From assembly GCF_003977665.1 (NCBI RefSeq), contig NZ_RYYV01000020.1:1-64000 (forward strand): a stretch of DNA of 64,000 bases. The letters run 5' to 3'. The DNA comes from Dyella choica. Lineage in GTDB: Bacteria > Pseudomonadota > Gammaproteobacteria > Xanthomonadales > Rhodanobacteraceae. This document shows positions 56,884-64,000 of the stretch, in pieces. Within the stretch, counting starts at the first letter, position 1, and each line of letters starts with the position of its first letter. The notes beneath the pieces are model-generated. The model was not told the DNA's origin, did not search any database, and saw only the letters and a program-made list of their open reading frames with translations. The translations under genes and the position numbers were made by a program.

Positions 56884-56899
56884 GGACGTCTAAACGTCC
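56884..56899. promoter_or_regulatory. GGACGT-CTAA-ACGTCC palindrome upstream of cysJ
   Basis: A perfect 6-bp-arm dyad (56884-56889 and 56894-56899), 14 bp upstream of the cysJ ATG and in the divergent region shared with the porin gene. It can also be read as two adjacent 8-mers close to AGACGTCT. It probably binds a regulator of sulfur genes, or it could be a hairpin covering the cysJ leader. Confidence 0.5.
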
Positions 56900-56913
56900 A
56901 GGGATGCAAATCA

Positions 56914-58710
56914 ATGACCGCCGCCACCTTATCACCGTTGCCCGAAGACAAGCAGCCCCTGGTTGCGCGTCTGATCGACGGGCTGGAAGCGCCTACGCTG
57001 TTGTGGCTCTCCGGCTATCTTGCGGGTGTGGCCGGTCAACGCCAGCTGCCCGGCAGAAGTTCCGCCGCCGAACCTGCAGCGCCCACCGAAGCGCAAGCCA
57101 AGCTCACTGTGCTTTATGGCAGCCAGACCGGCAACGCCAAGCGCCTAGCCGAAGATATCGGGCGCCGGGCATCCGCCGCGGGCCTTGCCGTGCGCATAGT
57201 TCGAGCCGATGCGTACGCGACTCGTGAACTGAAGCAGGAACGCCTGCTCTACGTGGTGATCAGTACGCAAGGTGATGGCGAGCCGCCGGACGACTCGCGC
57301 GCCCTGGTCGAGTTCCTTGCCGGCGCCCGCGCACCCAGTCTGGAAGCGTTGCGCTATGCCGTGCTTGGACTGGGCGATTCCAGCTATCCGAACTTTTGCG
57401 CAGTCGGCCGCCAGCTCGACGAACGCCTCGCGGCGCTCGGCGCGCAACGCCTTTTTGCAGCCGGCGAAGCGGACGTCGACCTGGAAACCGTGGCCCGGCC
57501 TTGGACTGAACAAGCGCTGCAGCAGGCCCGTGAGCAACTGAAAACCTCAGCCCCGCTCGCCAAGGTCACCCCTTTGCGTACGGCGCGCAGCACGCCGGCA
57601 TGGCATCGCGAGCAGCCCTTTCCGGCACAGCTGTTGCTTAACCAGCGCATTACCGGCCGTGGCAGCGATCGCGACGTGCGCCATCTCGAATTCTCACTGG
57701 ACGGTTCCGGCCTGCACTATGCGCCCGGCGACGCGCTTGGCGTATGGCCCTCACAATCGCCGGCGCTGGTTGAAGCGGTATTGAGCACACTGCAGCTCGA
57801 CGGCGACACCTCTGTGCGCGCCGGCAACGAAGAACATGCGCTACGGACATGGCTGACCGAGCATCGCGAACTGACCCAGCTCACGCGCCCCTTTTTTGCG
57901 GCACATGCCGAGCGCAGCGGCGATGCCCAGTTGCGCGAGTTCCTTTTGCCCACAGCGCGCGAAACGCTGGCCGCGCTGTTCTCGCGCTGGCAGGTGCTGG
58001 ATCTGCTGCGCCGCCACCCCGCCGATTGGACAGCGGAAACCCTGGTCGCTGCGCTGCGTCCGCTGGCGCCTCGCCTGTATTCCATCGCCTCCAGCCAATC
58101 GGTGGTAGGTGACGAAGTGCATCTCACCGTCAGTCACGTCGACTACGCCTTGGACGGCAACGCGCGCTGGGGGGCTGCCAGCCGTTACCTCGCACACCGT
58201 GCGGAAAGCGAGAACGTGCCGGTGTTCATCGAAGCCAACGAGCGCTTCCGCCTGCCCCAGGATGATCGCGACATCATCATGATCGGCGCCGGCACCGGCG
58301 TTGCGCCCTATCGCGCGTTTGTGCAGGAACGAGCCGAGCGCGGCGCCGAAGGGCGCAACTGGCTGGTATTCGGCAACCCGCATTTCCATTCCGACTTCCT
58401 CTACCAGGTGGAATGGCAGCAGGCCCTGAAGAGCGGGCAGCTGCATCGTCTCGACCTGGCGTTCTCGCGCGATCAAGCCACCAAGACCTACGTCCAGCAT
58501 CGATTGATCGAACAGGGACGCCGGCTGTACGAATGGCTGGAAAGCGGCGCGCATCTGTACGTGTGCGGCGATGCCAATCGAATGGCCAGGGACGTACACA
58601 AGGCCCTGGTCGCGATCGTCGCCGAACAGGGCGCCCGGACGACCGAAGATGCCGAAGCCTGGCTGAGCCAGTTGATCCAGCAGGGCCGCTACGCCCGCGA
58701 CGTGTATTGA
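56914..58710 (+). CDS. cysJ: NADPH-sulfite reductase flavoprotein alpha subunit
   Basis: A 598-residue diflavin reductase that passes electrons from NADPH via FAD and FMN to the CysI haemoprotein. The flavodoxin domain comes first ([42 protein letters not shown]), then an FAD domain ([12 protein letters not shown]) and an NADPH domain ([39 protein letters not shown]). It ends in YARDVY as in other CysJ proteins. The start is ATG 56914, and cysI begins 8 bp after its stop. Confidence 0.96.
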   Translation: MTAATLSPLPEDKQPLVARLIDGLEAPTLLWLSGYLAGVAGQRQLPGRSSAAEPAAPTEAQAKLTVLYGSQTGNAKRLAEDIGRRASAAGLAVRIVRADAYATRELKQERLLYVVISTQGDGEPPDDSRALVEFLAGARAPSLEALRYAVLGLGDSSYPNFCAVGRQLDERLAALGAQRLFAAGEADVDLETVARPWTEQALQQAREQLKTSAPLAKVTPLRTARSTPAWHREQPFPAQLLLNQRITGRGSDRDVRHLEFSLDGSGLHYAPGDALGVWPSQSPALVEAVLSTLQLDGDTSVRAGNEEHALRTWLTEHRELTQLTRPFFAAHAERSGDAQLREFLLPTARETLAALFSRWQVLDLLRRHPADWTAETLVAALRPLAPRLYSIASSQSVVGDEVHLTVSHVDYALDGNARWGAASRYLAHRAESENVPVFIEANERFRLPQDDRDIIMIGAGTGVAPYRAFVQERAERGAEGRNWLVFGNPHFHSDFLYQVEWQQALKSGQLHRLDLAFSRDQATKTYVQHRLIEQGRRLYEWLESGAHLYVCGDANRMARDVHKALVAIVAEQGARTTEDAEAWLSQLIQQGRYARDVY

Positions 58711-58718
58711 GGCGTGTC

Positions 58719-60416
58719 ATGAGCAAAGCGACCCTTTCCGACTTCGAGCGCATCAAGGCGAACAGCCGCTTGCTGCGCGGCACGCTGGTCGAAAGCCTCG
58801 CCGACCCGGTGACGGGTGCGATCAGCGAGGACGACAATAAACTGCTGAAATTCCACGGCAGCTACCAGCAGGACGATCGCGACGTGCGCGAAGAACGCCG
58901 CAAGCAGAAGCTCGAACCTGCTTACCAGTTCATGGTGCGCGCCCGGCTGGCCGGCGGCGTGCTTAGTCCCGCCCAATGGCTGTCGTTCGACGCCATCGCG
59001 CGCACGTGGGCCAATCACACCCTGCGCATCACCACGCGGCAGACGTTTCAGCTGCATGGCATTCTCAAGCGCGATCTGAAGCGCTCGATTGCCGCCATGA
59101 ACAAGGCGCTGGTCAGCACGATCGCCGCCTGCGGCGACGTGAACCGCAACGTGGTCGCCAGCGCCAATCCGGTGCAGACGCCGGCGCATAGGCTCGCCTA
59201 TCGCTGGGCCGAACGCCTGTCGGAGCATCTGAAGCCGAAGACGCGCGCCTACCATGAGATCTGGCTGGATGAAAAGCTGGTCGCCGGTGGCGAGGAAGAG
59301 AGCGAGCCGCTGTACGGTCCGACCTACCTGCCGCGCAAGTTCAAGATCGGCATCGCCGTGCCGCCCACCAACGACGTGGACGTGTTCGCGCAAGATCTGG
59401 GTTTCGTTGCGATCATCGATCGCAGCGAACTGCTCGGCTTCAATGTTTCGGTCGGCGGCGGCATGGGCGCAAGCCACGGGGATGCCAGCACCTACCCGCG
59501 CCTTGGCAGCGTGATCGGCTTCGTCGAACCCGAACAGCTGCTGCGCACCGCTGAGGCTGTGATTGAAGTGCAACGCGATCACGGCGATCGCCAGGAACGC
59601 AAGCACGCACGCCTGAAATACACCCTGGATCGCATGGGTGTTGGTGCATTCAAAGCGGAGCTGGAGCGGCGCCTCGGTTTCGCGTTGCAACCCTCGCGCG
59701 CGTACCGCTTCGATCACAACGGCGACCGCTACGGTTGGAGCGAGGGTGACGACGGCCGCTGGCACCTGACCTTGCAGATCGAGTCCGGCCGGCTGGCCGA
59801 TCTTCCCGGGCGCCCCCATTTGAGCGGCCTGCGTGCGATTGCCGAGCAACACCAGGGCGATTTCCGGCTGACCTGCAACCAGAACCTGATCATCGCCAAC
59901 GTGCCGCCGGCCCAACGCGAGCGCATCGACGCACTGGTAGCCGAATACCAACTGGACGGCTATCGCCGGCTCAGCGGCATTCGCCGCCATGCCGTGGCTT
60001 GCGTAGCATTGCCAACCTGCGGCCTGGCGATGGCCGAAAGCGAACGCTATCTGCCGCAATTGCTGCCCAAGCTGGAAGCCTTGCTTGAACGGCATGGACT
60101 GCGTGACGAACCGATGTTGCTGCGCCTCTCCGGCTGCCCGAACGGCTGCTCGCGGCCGTACCTGGGCGAAATCGCCCTGGTGGGCCGCGCCGTCGGCCGC
60201 TACGACCTGCGCCTGGGCGCCGACTTCGCCGGACAAAGGCTCAATCGCCTGGTGCGCGAAAACATCGGTGAAGCCGAGATCCTCGCCGAGCTGGATGGCC
60301 TGTTCGCCCACTACGCCGCCGAACGCAACGAACAAGAGCGTTTCGGCGACTTCTTAGTGCGCAGTGGCGTCTTGCCGACAGCACACCATGCCATCGACGC
60401 AGAGGTTTTCGCATGA
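58719..60416 (+). CDS. cysI: NADPH-sulfite reductase hemoprotein beta subunit
   Basis: A 565-residue siroheme and [4Fe-4S] enzyme that reduces sulfite to sulfide. The cluster cysteines are in [16 protein letters not shown] and [12 protein letters not shown]. The substrate-binding region has [18 protein letters not shown]. It is in the cytoplasm with CysJ. The gene lies between cysJ and cysH, overlapping the cysH start by ATGA, so cysJIH is one transcription unit. Confidence 0.97.
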   Translation: MSKATLSDFERIKANSRLLRGTLVESLADPVTGAISEDDNKLLKFHGSYQQDDRDVREERRKQKLEPAYQFMVRARLAGGVLSPAQWLSFDAIARTWANHTLRITTRQTFQLHGILKRDLKRSIAAMNKALVSTIAACGDVNRNVVASANPVQTPAHRLAYRWAERLSEHLKPKTRAYHEIWLDEKLVAGGEEESEPLYGPTYLPRKFKIGIAVPPTNDVDVFAQDLGFVAIIDRSELLGFNVSVGGGMGASHGDASTYPRLGSVIGFVEPEQLLRTAEAVIEVQRDHGDRQERKHARLKYTLDRMGVGAFKAELERRLGFALQPSRAYRFDHNGDRYGWSEGDDGRWHLTLQIESGRLADLPGRPHLSGLRAIAEQHQGDFRLTCNQNLIIANVPPAQRERIDALVAEYQLDGYRRLSGIRRHAVACVALPTCGLAMAESERYLPQLLPKLEALLERHGLRDEPMLLRLSGCPNGCSRPYLGEIALVGRAVGRYDLRLGADFAGQRLNRLVRENIGEAEILAELDGLFAHYAAERNEQERFGDFLVRSGVLPTAHHAIDAEVFA

Positions 60417-61135
60417 ACCTGCCCACGCCCGAGCAAGCTGCGCATGACGCGCGTGCACGCGACAAGCTCGAGGCCGGGCTACTTGCGCTCGGCGCGGAAG
60501 AACGTATCGACTGGGCGCTGGAACAGCTTCCGGGCCGGCACGTGCTTTCCTCCAGCTTCGGCGCGCAGTCGGCGCTGTCGCTGCACCTGCTGACCCGGCG
60601 CGTACCGGGGATTACGGTGCTCGTCATCGATACCGGCTACCTGTTTCCCGAGACGTATCGGTTCATCGACGAGCTGGCCGAACGCCTTTCACTCAATCTC
60701 CACGTCATCCGCCCCAGTCTCTCGCCGGCGTGGCTGGAGGCACGCCATGGCGAACTGTGGAACCAGGGGCGCGAAGGACTCGACCGCTACAACCGGCTCG
60801 CCAAGGTGGAACCCATGCAGCGCGCCTTGGCGGATCTCGGCGCCGGCACGTGGTTTGCGGGCTTGCGTCGCCAGCAGTCGCTGAGCCGCGCCGCGGCGCC
60901 TGTGCTGGATAACCGGCATGGACGCTGGAAGGTGCATCCCATCGTCGACTGGACCGACCGCGACGTCGGCATCTACCTGCGCCGTCACGACCTGCCCTAC
61001 CACCCATTGTGGGACCAAGGCTACATCTCGATTGGCGATACGCATACCACGCGCCGCTGGGAACCCGGCATGCGCGAGGAGGACACCCGCTTTTTCGGCT
61101 TCAAGCGCGAATGCGGATTGCATCTGGACGTGTAG
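60413..61135 (+). CDS. cysH: PAPS reductase (thioredoxin-dependent)
   Basis: A 240-residue enzyme that reduces 3'-phosphoadenylyl sulfate to sulfite. The PP-loop-like start is [16 protein letters not shown], then [29 protein letters not shown] and the C-terminal catalytic [10 protein letters not shown] with C234. There is no extra Cys-Cys pair, so it uses PAPS and not APS and has no iron-sulfur cluster. This fits the fused ATP sulfurylase/APS kinase that comes next. Confidence 0.96.
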   Translation: MNLPTPEQAAHDARARDKLEAGLLALGAEERIDWALEQLPGRHVLSSSFGAQSALSLHLLTRRVPGITVLVIDTGYLFPETYRFIDELAERLSLNLHVIRPSLSPAWLEARHGELWNQGREGLDRYNRLAKVEPMQRALADLGAGTWFAGLRRQQSLSRAAAPVLDNRHGRWKVHPIVDWTDRDVGIYLRRHDLPYHPLWDQGYISIGDTHTTRRWEPGMREEDTRFFGFKRECGLHLDV

Positions 61136-61187
61136 GCAACACTCATTGCATTCAAAAACAAACGCTGTCCCGATTAGAGGAACTCCT

Positions 61188-62933
61188 ATGAAAGCCCTCG
61201 CTGCCGAGCTTGTCTCGGCCGAACTTGAAGCGCTGGTCGCGCCGCACGGCGGTGTGCTGCGCGAACTGTATCTTCCGGCCGCCGAAGCCGAAGCGTTGAA
61301 GCGACGCAGCGCGTCGCTGCCGCAATGGACACTCAATCAACGCCAGTTGTGCGACCTGGAACTGCTGCTAAACGGCGGCTTCTCGCCTCTGCAAGGCTTC
61401 CTGGGACGCTCGGACTACGATCGCGTGGTGAGCGAGATGCGGCTGGCAGACGGTACATTGTGGCCGATCCCGATCGTCCTGGACGTGGACGAAGCCTTTG
61501 CCTCCAAGCTGGCAGACAACACACAGATCAGCCTCAACGACACGCAGGGTACGCCGTTGGCGGTGCTGACGGTGGAAGATGTGTATTTCCCCGACCGCAT
61601 CGCCGAAGCGCGCCAGGTGTTCGGCACGACCGATCGTGCGCACCCGGGGGTGGCCGAGCTGCTGGATCGTACCGGATCGGTGTATCTGGGTGGCCGCGTG
61701 CAGGGCATCCAGCCACCGGCGCATTACGATTTCACCTCATTGCGCCGCAGCCCGCGCGAATTGCGCGACTGGTTCCACCAACATGGCTGGCATCGCATCG
61801 TGGCGTTCCAGACCCGCAATCCGATGCACCGAGCGCATCGCGAGCTGACTTTGCGTGCGGCCGAACAGGTAGGCGCGAAGCTGTTGATCCAGCCATCGGT
61901 GGGACGCACCAAGCCCGGCGACGTCGATCACTACACCCGCGTGCGCTGCTACCGCGCACTGCTGGAACATTATCCGCACGACCAGGCCACTCTATCCCTG
62001 CTGCCGCTGGCGATGCGCATGGGCGGGCCGCGCGAGGCACTGTGGCACGCCATCATCCGCAAGAACTACGGCGCCAGCCACTTCATCGTCGGGCGCGATC
62101 ACGCCGGCCCCGGCAAGGACTCGCAAGGCAAGCCCTTCTACGATCCTTATGCGGCGCAGCATCTGCTGGCCAGGCACCAGGCCGAACTGGACATCGAGAT
62201 CGTGCCTTTCCCGGCGATGGTCTACGCCGCCAATCGTGACGCCTATCTGCCGCAAACCGAAGTACAGCCGGAAGACGAAGTACGCGACATCTCCGGCACC
62301 GAGCTGCGCCGCCGGCTGCAAACCGGTGAAGCGATCCCGGAATGGTTCACTTTTCCGGACGTGGTGAAGATCCTGCGCGAGCGCCACCCGACCCAGCAGC
62401 GGCAGGGCTTTTCGCTGTTCTTCACCGGCCTTTCCGGCTCGGGCAAATCCACTCTCGCGCAAGCCGTCCTGGCGCGCTTGCTGGAGACCGGCAGCCGTCC
62501 CGTGACCATGCTGGACGGCGATGAAGTGCGCCGTCACCTGTCGAAGGGGTTGGGATTCTCGCGTGAGGACCGCGATGCCAACATCACCCGCATCGGCTTC
62601 GTTGCCAGCGAAGTAGTCCGCCACGGCGGCATAGTGATCTGCGCACCGATCGCGCCGTATGCCAACGCGCGCAGCGAAGCGCGGCAGCTGGTGGAAGCGC
62701 ATGGGCGATTCGTGGAAATCCACGTCTCCACTCCGCTGGAAATCTGCGAAGCGCGCGACCGCAAGGGCCTGTATGCGGCGGCACGTGCAGGAAAGATCAA
62801 GGGTTTCACCGGCATCGACGATCCGTACGAAACACCGGTGGCACCGGAGCTGCGCATCGATACCAGCCAGGCGCCGGTGAACGAGGCGGCCAACAAGGTG
62901 TGGGAGTGGCTGCAAAACCAGGCGCTGGTTTGA
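61188..62933 (+). CDS. Bifunctional ATP sulfurylase / APS kinase
   Basis: A 581-residue fusion that makes PAPS from sulfate and ATP in two steps. Residues 1 to about 400 are a monomeric-type (Sat/MET3) ATP sulfurylase: QTRNPMHRAHRELTLRAAEQ (QTRNP and HxxH), GRDHAGPGKDSQGKPFYDPY and EVRDISGTELRRRLQTGE. From residue 405 on is an APS kinase with Walker A FTGLSGSGKSTLAQA and DGDEVRRHLSKGLGFSREDRD, followed by GIVICAPIAPYANARSEAR. The P-loop is complete, so the kinase should be active. An AGAGG site precedes ATG 61188. Bacteria of this group more often use CysD/CysN(C). Confidence 0.95.
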   Translation: MKALAAELVSAELEALVAPHGGVLRELYLPAAEAEALKRRSASLPQWTLNQRQLCDLELLLNGGFSPLQGFLGRSDYDRVVSEMRLADGTLWPIPIVLDVDEAFASKLADNTQISLNDTQGTPLAVLTVEDVYFPDRIAEARQVFGTTDRAHPGVAELLDRTGSVYLGGRVQGIQPPAHYDFTSLRRSPRELRDWFHQHGWHRIVAFQTRNPMHRAHRELTLRAAEQVGAKLLIQPSVGRTKPGDVDHYTRVRCYRALLEHYPHDQATLSLLPLAMRMGGPREALWHAIIRKNYGASHFIVGRDHAGPGKDSQGKPFYDPYAAQHLLARHQAELDIEIVPFPAMVYAANRDAYLPQTEVQPEDEVRDISGTELRRRLQTGEAIPEWFTFPDVVKILRERHPTQQRQGFSLFFTGLSGSGKSTLAQAVLARLLETGSRPVTMLDGDEVRRHLSKGLGFSREDRDANITRIGFVASEVVRHGGIVICAPIAPYANARSEARQLVEAHGRFVEIHVSTPLEICEARDRKGLYAAARAGKIKGFTGIDDPYETPVAPELRIDTSQAPVNEAANKVWEWLQNQALV

Positions 62934-63017
62934 GCCATGCAAAGTGATGCGAGCTTCACCGCGATTCGGTGGGGCTCGTAGGCTTGTCTAGGGGAAGCCC
63001 CACAGTACCTCGTAGTT

Positions 63018-63128
63018 ATTCCGGCGAAGGCCGGAATCCAGTATCAACACGTCGTGCGAAGCACTCAGCATAAAGCTGATGTGTCTTTCGGACGAGTATT
63101 TGGACTGGATTCCGGCCTTCGCCGGAAT
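63018..63128. repeat. 25-bp inverted repeat pair
   Basis: A 25-bp sequence beginning ATTCCGGCGAAGGCCGGAAT (63018-63042) is repeated exactly in inverse orientation at 63104-63128, with 61 bp between. Each copy is itself a short dyad (TTCCGGC/GCCGGAA). It lies between the fused sulfurylase gene and the CysB-like gene. Confidence 0.8.
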
Positions 63129-63151
63129 GACTGCGGTTACTCCCCGACCGC

Positions 63152-64000
63152 TCAGGCGGCGCGATTCACCGTACGCCGCACATGGCGCTGCTGAAGCTCG
63201 CTCCACAGCGGCGGCGCGGGCCAGTTCGGCTGTGCGTTTCCAGCCACCACCCGGCGCAATTCCGCTTCATCGATCTGCGGCGCCACCAGCCGTGCGAATT
63301 GCGCGACATAGCTGCGCAACACGTGATCACGGCGCAGCACCATCCAGCTTGTGCAGACCGGCAGCAGCGTGTCGATGTCGAGCGTGACCAGTTCGCGCGT
63401 GTCGGCCGGAGTGATCGCCATCTCGGCCAGGATGCCCACGCCCAGCCCGGCCAGCACGTAGGTCTTGATCAGGTCGGCGTCTGCCGAGGTGCAGGCGATA
63501 CGCGGGATCAGGTCCGCGGCTGAAAACGCCCGCCGCAACGAGGATTCGGGCTGCAGCGAGGACTCGTAGCTGACCAGCGGGTGCGCCGCCAGGTCTTCGA
63601 TCCGCAGGGGACGCCCCAGCTTGGCCAGCGGATGCCCCTGCGGCACGACGGCGCGGCGGTACCAGCGGAACAGCGGCACCGCAATGCCACCCTCCGGCGC
63701 CAGACCGCTGGTGCTGACGATGACCAGGTCCACCTCGCCGCTTTCGAACAGGCCGATGATGCGTCCTTCGCCTTGTGGACGAATATGCACATTGAGCTCG
63801 GGATAGTGCTGTTTCAGGCGGGCGATGGCCTCCGGCAGGACGAAGCGCGCCTGGGTATGCGTGGTGGCCATCGACAGCTCGCCTTGCGCCTCCTCGCGCA
63901 GGTTGGCGGCCAATGCGCGGATGTTGCGTGCCTCATGCAGGATGGTGCGGGCCCGCTCCAGCACCTGTGCCCCGGCCGGCGTCACCGCGTCCAGGCTCTT
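63152..64000 (-). CDS. CysB-like LysR regulator (5' end beyond the window)
   Basis: A partial gene. The visible 283 residues are the C-terminal effector domain and the linker helix SLDAVTPAGAQVLERARTI. MATTHTQARFVLPEAI is the diagnostic CysB/Cbl motif of the sulfate or O-acetylserine binding pocket, followed by GLFESGEVDLVIVS and LAGLGVGILAEMAI. The frame runs open past 64000 on the minus strand, so the helix-turn-helix is outside. Placed beside the cys genes, it is the most likely controller of the cluster. Confidence 0.9.
   Translation of the reverse strand, partial: KSLDAVTPAGAQVLERARTILHEARNIRALAANLREEAQGELSMATTHTQARFVLPEAIARLKQHYPELNVHIRPQGEGRIIGLFESGEVDLVIVSTSGLAPEGGIAVPLFRWYRRAVVPQGHPLAKLGRPLRIEDLAAHPLVSYESSLQPESSLRRAFSAADLIPRIACTSADADLIKTYVLAGLGVGILAEMAITPADTRELVTLDIDTLLPVCTSWMVLRRDHVLRSYVAQFARLVAPQIDEAELRRVVAGNAQPNWPAPPLWSELQQRHVRRTVNRAA

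Noticed and set aside
56884-56899. Naming the cysJ palindrome a MetJ operator
   Set aside because: The 8-mers resemble AGACGTCT, but I have no evidence for MetJ in this organism and the matches are 7 of 8 and 6 of 8. I report only the motif.

Overview
This is a high-GC gammaproteobacterial chromosome segment. It carries a full housekeeping set (hemL, argD, mpl, adk, thiC, glnE, waaA, tolC), GTAG-headed palindromic repeats between genes, and a PPi-dependent phosphofructokinase next to a proton-pumping pyrophosphatase. Together these fit the Xanthomonadales, most likely Rhodanobacteraceae (Dyella, Luteibacter, Rhodanobacter or Frateuria type). That placement is an inference from gene content, not a search. 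I see no tRNA, rRNA, CRISPR array, integrase or complete insertion sequence.

Layout. 0.5-4.3 kb: a rubredoxin with an overlapping 11-codon leader, hemL, gloA and argD. 4.3-6.6 kb: an accessory locus with a sigma-54 type promoter, a run of stem-loops, and a convergent sigma-54 activator gene. 6.8-10.8 kb: an SDR enzyme, a 164-bp inverted-repeat structure, a Lon-substrate-domain protein and a two-gene ABC exporter. 10.9-17.4 kb: a small secreted protein, mpl, adk, and pfp-hppA. 17.4-32.5 kb: an HAF-repeat secreted protein, two MocR regulators (one lacking the PLP lysine), an S9 peptidase, a 2OG-Fe(II) hydroxylase, ppa, a divergent LysR/MFS-reductase pair, DUF3224/AraC and ArsR/SRPBCC. 32.5-38 kb: thiC with a TPP riboswitch, a TetR regulator, pcm-like and tolC. 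38-45.6 kb: envelope and LPS genes (waaA, lpxL-like, a deacetylase, three glycosyltransferases, an O-antigen ligase-like gene). 45.6-51.4 kb: a zinc-ribbon protein, a 162-bp MITE-like element, yceI-like, a nitroreductase, an ELM1-family gene and glnE. 51.5-64 kb: a sulfate assimilation island (cysA-W-T-sbp, a porin, cysJIH, a fused ATP sulfurylase/APS kinase, and a CysB-like regulator cut by the window edge).

How the genes work together. The last 12.5 kb hold the route from sulfate outside the cell to sulfide: an outer-membrane porin, a periplasmic binding protein, an ABC importer, activation to PAPS by one fused enzyme, reduction to sulfite by CysH, and reduction to sulfide by CysJI. A GGACGTCT-type motif lies upstream of both sbp and cysJ. 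The pfp-hppA pair, with a soluble pyrophosphatase 8.5 kb away, suggests PPi is used as an energy currency. Two small repeat families run through the window: GTAG-headed REP pairs and C-rich hairpins. They form the last codons or stop codons of several genes.
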